12,519 nucleotides of DNA from Candidatus Omnitrophota bacterium (GTDB lineage Bacteria > Omnitrophota > Koll11 > Zapsychrales > Fredricksoniimonadaceae). The position numbers were made by a program, and so were the translations under genes. Every line of letters begins with the position of its first letter. Position 1 is the first letter of the stretch. Where the stretch lies: the NCBI GenBank assembly GCA_023247595.1, contig JAHFGF010000028.1, forward strand, positions 1-12,519, read 5' to 3'. Positions 1 through 6,995 of the stretch are shown piece after piece. The notes below the pieces were generated by a model. It ran no database searches, was not told the DNA's origin, and saw only the letters and a list, made by a program, of their open reading frames with translations.

Positions 1-2062
1 AAAAGGTATAACCAATCCCCATGGCTAGAGAACCTTCAATTTGAGCCTCCACTGACTGGGGGTTAATGGCCTTCCCGATATCATGCGCGTCCCACATTTT
101 GATAATCTTGACTTCACCTGTTTCAATATTAACAGCCACCTCTACGACTTGAGCTTCAAAGCCATAACTACCCGAAACATTTCCTTCTCCGGTCCGAAAA
201 TCAATCGGCGTTGTTTTGGGATTGTAACTTCCTCTGCCGATGATTTGTTTGCCGTAGTTAAATGAATAGCAAAGATTGAGCGCTTGATCAAAGGTCATAA
301 GTACCGATTGATCTTTGATGCGGATGACTTTCTCCGCAACGATGTCGAGCTCGACCTTGTCGATTTTATGCTCTTCAGCCACAATTTCAAGAATTTGAAT
401 TTTCGCGTCTTTTCCTGCGCGCAAAGCCGCGTTGCCTGAAATAAACGTGACGCGGCTGGCAAAACTTCCGGTATCAAAAGGAGTGATCTCGGTGTCACCG
501 GATTTACATTTGATGCGTTCATACTTAACGCCTAAGGCCTGAGCTGCAATTTGAGACAACGCCGTGTTTGAACCTTGGCCAGTATCCGCAGCTCCGGTAA
601 ACAAATAAACAGAACCGTCTTCTTCTATTTTAACGATAGCGCCGGCAGATTCATGCGATTTATACATTTTGGAACCCATGACATCGGCTGCGATTCCAAT
701 ACCGATGCCTCTTTTCCAGACGCCTTCTTTGCAATACTTTGGATTATTATGTTTTTTCTTCCAGTCAGAAGCAACAACAGACTTTTCAATGCATTCCTTT
801 AAACCGTTTGTTGTTAAATGCATTTTATTAATTGTAATCATATTCGGAGTTGTAATATTGCGCATTCTAAATTCAATGGGGTCCAGACCCAAGTCTTTTG
901 CCAAGAGATCCACATGTGATTCGATGGCCCATCCTGATTGAACACCGCCGAAACCGCGCATGGCACCGCTGATGGGCGTATTTGTATAAACACGATAGCC
1001 GGAAATTCGAAAATGCTGAATCTTATAAACCATAAAAATGCGCATAATGGCAGCGGCCATGACGGTTGGACCGTAACTGCAATACGCTCCGCCATCCGCG
1101 ATAACTTCACCCGTGATGGCTGTTAAAATTCCTTCCTTGGTAACGCCCGACTTGATGGTGTAATGCATGCCATGTTTTCTTCGGGAAAAGGTAAACTCCT
1201 CTTCTCTGTTGTAACAAATTTTAACTGGAAGCCCACCCGTCTTTTTCGATAAAAGACACGCGGCAAAGTCCATTGGCAGCATTTCCAACTTTCCGCCAAA
1301 CCCGCCTCCGACGGCCAATTTAATAACGCGGACATCGTTTAAATCCATCTTCATGGTTTTAGCTAAGGCTTCCCTGCATTTAAAAGGCGCTTGGCTGGAA
1401 GACCACAACGTGATTTTATTGGTAAAAGTTTCCCATTGACCAATGCACACATGCGGCTCAAGAGCGGCCATCGCGGCTGCGGAGGCGTAAAATTTATCTT
1501 CGCGTACATGAAAAGATTCACGTAAAACACGATCTGGATTTCCAAAATTGACCGGCAGAATAACACCGATATTGTTCATGGCTTCATGAATCTGCGGCGC
1601 GCCCGGCTTCATAGCCTCGAGCGAATCGGTGACAAAAGGTAAAATTTCATATTTAACATCAATTAATTTTAAAGCTTCCAACGCCGTTTCTTCATCGACA
1701 GCGGCAACAGCTCCAATTTCATCTCCAATATAACGGACTTTTTCATTTTCAATGGCTAACTGATCAACCGTGTGAGGAAAAAAATATTCATTGGAACCGT
1801 ACTTAATATTATGGGTATCTTTGGCTGTAATGATTGCCTTAACGCCGGGTAATTTTTCGGCTTTAGATGTGTCGATGCTGATGATGCGGGCGTGCGGATG
1901 TTCACTGCGGATCATTTTGCCGACAAGCATATTGGGGAAAGAGACATCAAAAACGTATTTGGTCTGACCGGTGACAATGCCCCGCCCATCAATCCGCGGG
2001 ACACTTTTCCCAACGGGCTCTAAGTTGATTTTACTTGCAGAAGAATTAACAGATTGGCTCAT
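1..2062 (-). CDS. Molybdopterin-binding large subunit of a xanthine dehydrogenase-family hydroxylase (3'-partial)
   Basis: One uninterrupted frame runs from the ATG at 2062 to the left edge (687 residues read). The family is usually about 750-780 residues, so the C-terminus, including the segment with the catalytic glutamate, lies outside the window. Visible family motifs are GGGFGGK (252-258, molybdopterin loop), AMRGFGG (367-373, equivalent to AFRGFG of xanthine dehydrogenase), DTGQGSNT (493-500) and the late HDIGKAINP/EAQIEG block. The stretch DTGSFASRVTFISGNAA resembles 4-hydroxybenzoyl-CoA reductase alpha chains more than classical xanthine dehydrogenase. The carbon monoxide dehydrogenase loop AYRCSFR is absent. 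The product should bind Mo-molybdopterin cytosine dinucleotide and hydroxylate an aromatic or heterocyclic substrate; which one is unknown. It starts 15 bp after the 2Fe-2S gene, with a weak AGGA about ten bases upstream. Family assignment is firm; substrate is not. Confidence 0.93.
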   Translation of the reverse strand, partial: MSQSVNSSASKINLEPVGKSVPRIDGRGIVTGQTKYVFDVSFPNMLVGKMIRSEHPHARIISIDTSKAEKLPGVKAIITAKDTHNIKYGSNEYFFPHTVDQLAIENEKVRYIGDEIGAVAAVDEETALEALKLIDVKYEILPFVTDSLEAMKPGAPQIHEAMNNIGVILPVNFGNPDRVLRESFHVREDKFYASAAAMAALEPHVCIGQWETFTNKITLWSSSQAPFKCREALAKTMKMDLNDVRVIKLAVGGGFGGKLEMLPMDFAACLLSKKTGGLPVKICYNREEEFTFSRRKHGMHYTIKSGVTKEGILTAITGEVIADGGAYCSYGPTVMAAAIMRIFMVYKIQHFRISGYRVYTNTPISGAMRGFGGVQSGWAIESHVDLLAKDLGLDPIEFRMRNITTPNMITINKMHLTTNGLKECIEKSVVASDWKKKHNNPKYCKEGVWKRGIGIGIAADVMGSKMYKSHESAGAIVKIEEDGSVYLFTGAADTGQGSNTALSQIAAQALGVKYERIKCKSGDTEITPFDTGSFASRVTFISGNAALRAGKDAKIQILEIVAEEHKIDKVELDIVAEKVIRIKDQSVLMTFDQALNLCYSFNYGKQIIGRGSYNPKTTPIDFRTGEGNVSGSYGFEAQVVEVAVNIETGEVKIIKMWDAHDIGKAINPQSVEAQIEGSLAMGIGYTF

Positions 2063-2077
2063 ACAAACGATGTCCTA

Positions 2078-2662
2078 TTATTGCTTAGTATTTAGGCCCT
2101 TAACATATTGTTCATACGTAATACCGCAGGTTATTCCCTCTAACTTGGGACGCCCTTCCTCGTCATTACCGCTCGTCGAAAATTGAGTCTGCCAATCGCT
2201 TTTCATAATTATTCCAGCTTTTTTAACCGCATCAAAGATTTTGGGATATCCGGCGCAGCGGCAAATATTGCCATCTAAAGCATATTCAATTTCTTCTTGT
2301 GTGGGCTGCGGATTTTTCTCGAGCAACGCTTTGGTTGACATGATCATTCCCGGAATACAAAATCCGCATTGAACAGCGCCATAATCCATATAAGCTTGCT
2401 GAACGGGATGCAGGCGGTCACCATTGGCAACTCCTTCAATGGTTTGAATATCATCGCCTACCAAGTCCGCGGCAAGCGCGATGCATGCCAACACGGCTTT
2501 TCCATTCACCTGGACAGTACAGGTGCCGCATTCACTTTCCTCACAGGCTGTTTTGGTTCCTGTTAATCCTAATTGATTTCTGAGGACTTCCAATAACGTT
2601 TCGTTACCGTTAATTGAAACTTCGTGCTGCGACTGATTAATGTTTAAGGTGATTTTATTCAT
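2078..2662 (-). CDS. 2Fe-2S iron-sulfur subunit of the molybdenum hydroxylase
   Basis: This is the small electron-transfer subunit, which passes electrons from the molybdenum site to FAD. An N-terminal plant-type ferredoxin fold carries C40-x4-C45-x2-C48 plus C60. A helical domain carries C99-x2-C102 and C134-x-C136 (QCGFC and NICRCAGYP), so all eight ligands of the two 2Fe-2S clusters are present. The first motif reads CEESECGTC, slightly unlike the common CxxGxCGxC. The protein is 194 residues against a usual 155-165. The excess is a C-terminal tail of about 36 residues, acidic at first, with one extra cysteine. The start codon overlaps the FAD-subunit stop as ATGA, and no Shine-Dalgarno sequence is visible, so translation is probably coupled. 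Annotation as CoxS/HcrC/XdhC-type would be equivalent. Confidence 0.95.
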   Translation of the reverse strand: MNKITLNINQSQHEVSINGNETLLEVLRNQLGLTGTKTACEESECGTCTVQVNGKAVLACIALAADLVGDDIQTIEGVANGDRLHPVQQAYMDYGAVQCGFCIPGMIMSTKALLEKNPQPTQEEIEYALDGNICRCAGYPKIFDAVKKAGIIMKSDWQTQFSTSGNDEEGRPKLEGITCGITYEQYVKGLNTKQ

Positions 2663-3513
2663 GATTTACTTTTTTCAATAATTTCAGTTAAGGCGTTTTT
2701 AATCGACACGCGAAACATATGGCTTTTATATTCATCACTTCTTTTGTCATAGATATTTGTATCGAGATGGTTTAAAGCTTGAGTCACTGTTTCTAAATTT
2801 GCCGGCGCCTGGTTTAAAAATTTCTCCAAAAGATAATCCCGTTGGGCAAAAGCCGACCCATTATTGACTGCCACACAGGAATCAGCAAATTGATTGTTTT
2901 TAATTTTGGCGCTGAGACAAACTGCCAAGAGCGGGACGTCGACATGCATAGTTTTTTTGACCCTTTGGTAAGATAACTTGGCTGACGGGTCGTGATCGAT
3001 TGTGACATGCGTAAATAATTTATCTGATCTGGCGGCATTTTTGAAAAAATCTTCTGCTGTTACCACAGATGCAATCTCATCTTTTCCCATAAAATGAAGC
3101 GATGCTTTGAGCGCGATCATAACCGCGCCAAGTTCGGTCCAGGTATAACGGCATGTCAGGTTGCCTCCGACTGTTGCCATGTTACGGATAGGATTGGTCG
3201 AAATGTTGCGGCAGACAGTGTGTAAAACTGAAAAATTATCCGTTAAAAGCGGTGATTCGAAAAGTTCATTAATAGCCGTTATGGCGCCAATGGTCAGCTT
3301 GCCATTGGAAAAAGTGACACCTTTTAACGCGTCAATCTTTCGTAAACTGATGATATTGGCCGCAGTTTTTGTCCCCTTGCGTTTCAACAACTTAAGGCTG
3401 TTGAGTAAGAAAGTTCCGCCTGCCAAAATTTTGACATCTGTAAGGGATCCGTAAAGGCGAACCGCTTCCTGAACTGTCCTGGGAGAGTAAAAAGAAAAGG
3501 GATTAAGAAGCAT
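2659..3513 (-). CDS. FAD-binding subunit of the molybdenum hydroxylase (CoxM/HcrB-type)
   Basis: This medium subunit receives electrons from the 2Fe-2S subunit on FAD and passes them to an acceptor. FAD-binding signatures of the PCMH-type fold are AGGTFLL (31-37, with F where AGGTDL is usual) and IRNMATVGGNL (109-119). A C-terminal CO-dehydrogenase flavoprotein-like domain follows. Its 284 residues are normal for the family. In 4-hydroxybenzoyl-CoA reductase the equivalent subunit has an insertion of about 40 residues with four cysteines for a 4Fe-4S cluster after the GGN motif. Here the sequence continues with TCRYTWTELGAVMIAL and no such cysteine-rich insert. It is the first gene of its operon, about 37 bases downstream of a promoter candidate; an AGG lies about seven bases before the ATG. 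The stop overlaps the next start by 4 bp. Confidence 0.93.
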   Translation of the reverse strand: MLLNPFSFYSPRTVQEAVRLYGSLTDVKILAGGTFLLNSLKLLKRKGTKTAANIISLRKIDALKGVTFSNGKLTIGAITAINELFESPLLTDNFSVLHTVCRNISTNPIRNMATVGGNLTCRYTWTELGAVMIALKASLHFMGKDEIASVVTAEDFFKNAARSDKLFTHVTIDHDPSAKLSYQRVKKTMHVDVPLLAVCLSAKIKNNQFADSCVAVNNGSAFAQRDYLLEKFLNQAPANLETVTQALNHLDTNIYDKRSDEYKSHMFRVSIKNALTEIIEKSKS

Positions 3514-3549
3514 AAAAGCCTAACCGATTAGTTGGAAATAATTTTCTGC

Positions 3550-3577
3550 AGTATAGCAAAAAAACGACCCTCCGCAA
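3550..3577 (-). promoter_or_regulatory. Candidate sigma70-type promoter of the hydroxylase operon
   Basis: On the minus strand, TTGCGG (3577-3572) is followed after 16 bases by TATACT (3555-3550), a 5/6 match to the -10 consensus. This would start transcription near 3543, about 30 bases before the FAD-subunit ATG. The -35 element lies in the loop and descending arm of the preceding terminator, so the two signals overlap. The assignment is from sequence match only. Confidence 0.5.
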
Positions 3578-3593
3578 TTAAAATTATGGGTCG
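3558..3593 (-). terminator. Rho-independent terminator of the CPBP protease gene
   Basis: On the minus strand CGACCC (3593-3588) pairs with GGGTCG (3570-3565), flanked by further weak pairs, and seven T (3564-3558) follow directly. The loop is about 17 bases. The ascending arm is made from the last codons of the protease gene, and its stop codon lies at the start of the loop, so termination follows the stop at once and separates the upstream operon from the hydroxylase genes. Confidence 0.7.
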
Positions 3594-4852
3594 CTATAAC
3601 TGTTGTCTACCGACAAGGAAATTCTTAAATCCTTAAACGCCACGTCAACAACCGCGACATCCCAGCCATTCTGAATTAAAAGAGGTCTTAAGGCATTCGC
3701 GTCAAATGATCGTTCCTGCCTTTGTTTTTCTATGTAGCTTTTTAAAATTTCCAAATTATATTTTTGCTGTTTGTTTAACAGCCATTGGATATTTTTTTTG
3801 ACAATTGGCCGGTTGATGAGATAAGCGCTGATTGCGATAAAAAATGGAATGGCCAAAACAAGCAAGGACATCCAGAAATCAAAATTCACCGATTTTCCAA
3901 AAATATATGGTGAGCTGGCCCAAAAGGCATCGAAAAGAAAATGCTGAACAATAACGCACAACAATCCAAACCGCCTATAAATAAAAATGGTTAAAATCCC
4001 CAAAAGCGTAACTTCCACTCCCCTAAACCAAAATGGAAAGACCATATAACCCGTATGCCCAAGCCCCCAGATAACAGATGGGATAACTACCGCAAGAAAA
4101 GAATTACGGAGCATTTTTAAAGAAAAATGATATCCAAATAAACGGTATAAAGTTTCCTCCGTAATACTGGCGTTAGCCGCCATAATTAAAATACCCAGAA
4201 ATGGAAAATATGCAGTTGAAAAACGGCTCAGACGCTCCTGTTCAACCCAAACGTCACAATACCGAAAACCGAATTCGAAAATGGCGGTTTGAAGTCCGAC
4301 CATAATCACAGCGAAGCAATAACCGAATAATAATGTTTGAGCGACATCTCTGGAGAAAAACGTCGTCGTCACATAATGATAAAAGCTCATCTTTGGTTTT
4401 TTGGGATGCATTTCAAACCGCAGCAATTCACCTGCTAAACACGGAATAATAAAGGCAACATAAAAGAAAAATCGATCCAAAAGTTCGTTTAGGGCTTGTC
4501 GGATAATAAACGGAATCAACGGCTGGGTTGTCGGGTAGGAATAGAGATATCCTTGCGAATTATTAAATGCTGAAATAACGGATAATCCAAATAAAAACGC
4601 GATAACGTTCAGATAAAATTTTTTGGTCGCGTTCATGCTTAGATGGTTGCGCCTGGATAAAAGCACCCAAATAGCGCCGATCATAAAGATCAACGAGCCA
4701 ATATTAGCAATCAATCCTAAATTTCGACCGCTTTCTTTTTTTCGTTCAATATGCCGTATAAATTCTTCAGGCACTAAAAAAGATTGCTTATTGAATCCCA
4801 GAATTTCATCGCCTGAAACATTGGCCATGGCGAGCAATTTGCCTCCCCCCAT
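3584..4852 (-). CDS. CPBP-family intramembrane metalloprotease, catalytic part (frame-separated from its N-terminus)
   Basis: This multi-pass membrane protein carries the CPBP/Abi (CAAX prenyl endopeptidase-like) motifs. Numbered from the ATG at 4852, these are EETLYR (E232, E233, R237), WGLGH (H266) and HFLFD (H304, D308), the expected metal-binding glutamate and histidines. Several hydrophobic segments lie between residues 48 and 350. An amphipathic, charged C-terminal tail follows. The ATG at 4852 is only the first methionine and has no Shine-Dalgarno sequence. The same frame is open upstream to a TAA at 5017-5015, and its translation there (AQRLAQQFFEKNFGF..., RIEYQFTWERKS) is protein-like and resembles the second PepSY-like region usual in this protein type. 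I therefore read it as the continuation of the gene at 4986-5411, broken by a frame change. Natural substrate unknown. Confidence 0.82.
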   Translation of the reverse strand: MGGGKLLAMANVSGDEILGFNKQSFLVPEEFIRHIERKKESGRNLGLIANIGSLIFMIGAIWVLLSRRNHLSMNATKKFYLNVIAFLFGLSVISAFNNSQGYLYSYPTTQPLIPFIIRQALNELLDRFFFYVAFIIPCLAGELLRFEMHPKKPKMSFYHYVTTTFFSRDVAQTLLFGYCFAVIMVGLQTAIFEFGFRYCDVWVEQERLSRFSTAYFPFLGILIMAANASITEETLYRLFGYHFSLKMLRNSFLAVVIPSVIWGLGHTGYMVFPFWFRGVEVTLLGILTIFIYRRFGLLCVIVQHFLFDAFWASSPYIFGKSVNFDFWMSLLVLAIPFFIAISAYLINRPIVKKNIQWLLNKQQKYNLEILKSYIEKQRQERSFDANALRPLLIQNGWDVAVVDVAFKDLRISLSVDNSYSDP

Positions 4853-4985
4853 TTTAGGGTTGGCATTCCACGGGATAAAAAGAGATTTTCTTTCCCAGGT
4901 AAATTGATACTCGATGCGGTGGTCAAGCTTGATGTTGCTTTTTGAATGAAATACCCAATCCCGAAAATTAAAGCCAAAATTCTTT

Positions 4986-5411
4986 TCAAAAAATTGCTGC
5001 GCTAAACGCTGCGCTTATGATTTCTCCCGTATGGGAACTGACAACAACGCTGTATTCCTCTTTTTTGCCTTCATTAAAAAAGCGTAAGACCCAGTAAAAC
5101 AAATCGTAGTTGTACTGGTCAATAAAAGCATTGGTTTTTTTAAATCCAATGGCTTTTTGAAGATAACGGTCGGTTTGCAGGTCGACATTGAAAACAACAA
5201 CCTGATGAAACTGATCAACGCTGATTTGATTTTTTTTCTTGATAAAGTCGACAGCTAAATCAATAGCTTTTTGCCGGGATATGGACAAGTCCATATGTGA
5301 AAAACGGGGATAGGTAAACTGAAACCAAACAAAAGCGCTTAATAAAACGAGAACGGCAAGCGCTCCAAGGCGGGCGAATTTATTGGATAACAATGCTGGG
5401 AACTTCGTCAT
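4986..5411 (-). pseudogene. N-terminal fragment (TM plus PepSY-like region) of the CPBP protease gene
   Basis: The 141 residues begin with a cytoplasmic stretch and one hydrophobic segment (about 14-32). A PepSY-like region follows: SISRQKAIDLAVDFIKKK, a strand-rich middle, and VVVSSHTGEIISAA. The frame then ends abruptly at TGA (4988-4986). In large CPBP proteases I recall, this region is followed by a short linker, a second similar module and the membrane protease. Exactly that second module begins in the +1 frame here, overlapping the last residues. The joined protein would be about 608 residues. The start overlaps the stop of the upstream gene as ATGA, implying coupled translation. Possible causes are a frameshift mutation with loss of linker, an assembly error, or +1 recoding at TTT-TGA. 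As it stands the product would be a membrane-anchored domain without a protease. Confidence 0.6.
4996..5015. repeat. 8-bp direct repeat, 12-bp period, at the protease frame break
   Basis: On the plus strand gctgcgct occurs at 4996-5003 and again at 5008-5015. Both copies fall in the short window where the N-terminal frame (stop 4988-4986) and the catalytic frame (preceding stop 5017-5015) overlap. Such a repeat is a plausible site for slippage or deletion, in the cell or during assembly. Confidence 0.6.
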
Positions 5412-6085
5412 AGAAGCCGAATCACTTCAGAAGGCAGTTGTTTTAACTCTTGGGTACCCAATACTTTGATGGACCAAAATAAAAGATCCAACTTTTTTTG
5501 TAGTTTTTCATCGGGATCCTGGACATACTCCAACTTTTTCCGGGACAAAAAAAGAATTTTACGAAGCGTGTTAAAAACAATCCTGGCCTCTCGTGTGCGG
5601 GCGGTGCTTTTGGAAACAATATAGGTTAGGTCTTCATACGCGCGTTCAACAACGGCATCATTATAATGGTCCAACTTTTCAATCAATCTGGGAACCATGA
5701 CTTTGAAATATTTATACCGGTCCAAGGCAACCAGCGCGCTCATGGTTTCAGTTTGAACGAACGGAGATTCCTCGTGGCTCAAGATACGCAATAATGTTTT
5801 TTCAAAGAAACTTTTTTCAGCGCTTACGGCTTCATCCGCAAACTGATCGCGAAATATATGAATAACAGCCGCCAGCTTAAAAGAACCAACGGTTGTGTCA
5901 TTAATCATCGCCACAATAACGTCCTTTGGCTTATCCTTGTACTTCCCGACATATCCGTCAAAAATAACCTTATCGTCAAACATCGCTTCTTCTAAAGGAG
6001 ACGCAGGATCTCCCTCTCCTCTGTCGGCATGCGCTTTAGGAATGACGAAGGCAATCAGCAATAAAATATAAAATAAGATTTTCAT
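5408..6085 (-). CDS. Secreted helical-repeat (HEAT-like) protein of unknown function
   Basis: I do not recognise a named family. The N-terminus is a clear Sec signal peptide: MK, a hydrophobic core to about residue 15, then a likely signal peptidase I site after AHA (residue 20, KAHA/DRG). The mature part (about 205 residues) is predicted from composition to be almost all alpha-helical. Repeated hydrophobic patterns such as LLRILSHEESPFVQTETMSA and AVVERAYEDLTYIVSKS suggest HEAT/ARM-like repeats, a scaffold for binding other proteins. No cysteines or catalytic motif are seen. The start overlaps the nadC stop and the stop overlaps the next start, both as ATGA. It is therefore probably co-translated with the adjacent CPBP membrane protease and may act with it at the envelope; that link is inference from position only. 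Confidence 0.8.
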   Translation of the reverse strand: MKILFYILLLIAFVIPKAHADRGEGDPASPLEEAMFDDKVIFDGYVGKYKDKPKDVIVAMINDTTVGSFKLAAVIHIFRDQFADEAVSAEKSFFEKTLLRILSHEESPFVQTETMSALVALDRYKYFKVMVPRLIEKLDHYNDAVVERAYEDLTYIVSKSTARTREARIVFNTLRKILFLSRKKLEYVQDPDEKLQKKLDLLFWSIKVLGTQELKQLPSEVIRLL

Positions 6086-6927
6086 TTCTTAAGAATTTCC
6101 ATAGAGAAATCAACCGCGCGTCTCGAATGCGTAAGACTGCCGACGGAGATCCGTTCCACGCCGGTTTGGGCATAAAGCCGAACGGTTTTTAAATTCACAC
6201 CGCCAGAGACTTCCAACAAAATTGGACTTTTTAATTTTTTACGCAAATCCACAGCTTTGCGAACCATGCCTGGACTCATATTATCGAGCAAAATAATATC
6301 CACCTTGCTTGCCAAGGCCTGTTTGAATTGTGTCAAATCATCCACTTCTAGTTCAACAGCAACTTTACGATTTTTATGAATCTGTTGAACCATTGCATTG
6401 ATGGCAAGATGTCCGGACAACACCCAATGATTGTCTTTAATCATCGCCATACTTGAAAGATCATCGCGGTGATTAACGCCTCCGCCGCATTTAACCGCAT
6501 AGCGTTCCAAATGACGCAAAGTCGGAGTCGTCTTACGGGTATCCATTATTTTGACCCGATAGGGCTTTACCGCTTCGACAAATTGCTGCGTTTGTGTCGC
6601 GATTGCGGAAAGATAACTGAGAAAGTTTAATGCTGTCCGCTCTCCTGTCAATAACGACCGGCTTGGGCCTTTAAGTGTTAAAACGGGCCTAAACGGAGTT
6701 ATTTTTTCTCCGTCTTTAAAGTGGCACTGGCATTTTATTTTTTTGTTTAAAGAATTAAAAACCCCGCAAGCCAATTGTATTCCGCAAAGCACAGCATTTT
6801 CTTTGGCAAAAATGACAGCCCGCGATACGCTTTCAGACGGCACGATACTGTTGGTCGTGACATCCCCTAGCTGGATATCCTCTTTAAGGGCGGCCCGGAT
6901 GATGCGATCAAGCGCTTTTTCGTCCAT
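6082..6927 (-). CDS. nadC: Nicotinate-nucleotide pyrophosphorylase (carboxylating), quinolinate phosphoribosyltransferase
   Basis: NadC converts quinolinate and phosphoribosyl pyrophosphate to nicotinate mononucleotide, CO2 and pyrophosphate in cytoplasmic de novo NAD synthesis. At 281 residues it is full length. Motifs in order are EDIQLGDVTT (16-25), ERTALNFL, the signature DTRKTTPTLRHLERYAV starting at D129 (phosphoribosyl and quinolinate binding), GGGVNHR, KDNHW, VELEVDDL, DIILLDNM, LEVSGGV, and ISVGSLTHS near the C-terminus. All expected basic and acidic active-site residues appear present. The ATG at 6927 fits the family N-terminus. An AAGGA lies about 16 bases upstream, farther than usual, so initiation may be weak. 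It follows valS by 60 bp, a spacer holding a palindrome, and begins a chain of ATGA overlaps. No other NAD-synthesis gene is in view. Confidence 0.97.
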   Translation of the reverse strand: MDEKALDRIIRAALKEDIQLGDVTTNSIVPSESVSRAVIFAKENAVLCGIQLACGVFNSLNKKIKCQCHFKDGEKITPFRPVLTLKGPSRSLLTGERTALNFLSYLSAIATQTQQFVEAVKPYRVKIMDTRKTTPTLRHLERYAVKCGGGVNHRDDLSSMAMIKDNHWVLSGHLAINAMVQQIHKNRKVAVELEVDDLTQFKQALASKVDIILLDNMSPGMVRKAVDLRKKLKSPILLEVSGGVNLKTVRLYAQTGVERISVGSLTHSRRAVDFSMEILKK

Positions 6928-6969
6928 AATTTATATACAAGTATTCCTTATAAAACGACTTTATACAAA

Positions 6970-6995
6970 TTTCATAATGAAATTTCATTATGAAA
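6970..6995. repeat. 26-bp perfect palindrome over the valS stop, upstream of nadC
   Basis: The sequence is two abutting 13-base units, each TTTCAT-N-ATGAAA with N = A then T, which makes the whole 26 bases its own reverse complement. It includes the valS TAA (6990-6988) and ends 42 bases before the nadC ATG. It is AT-rich and has no following T-run on either strand, so an operator or weak hairpin is more likely than an intrinsic terminator. I do not recognise it as a known NAD-regulator site. Confidence 0.75.

Noticed and set aside
1..1566. Several short minus- and plus-strand frames inside the hydroxylase large-subunit region
   Set aside because: The continuous frame from 2062 to the left edge, read codon by codon, carries all the family motifs; the short frames are alternatives within it.
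1..3513. Aerobic carbon monoxide dehydrogenase (CoxMSL)
   Set aside because: Gene order fits, but the large subunit lacks the diagnostic AYRCSFR active-site loop and has AMRGFGG instead.
4774..4989. Short minus-strand frame starting at a TTG (LKRILALIFGIGYFIQ...)
   Set aside because: It overlaps the protein-like upstream extension of the protease frame, and its translation becomes non-protein-like after the first hydrophobic residues.
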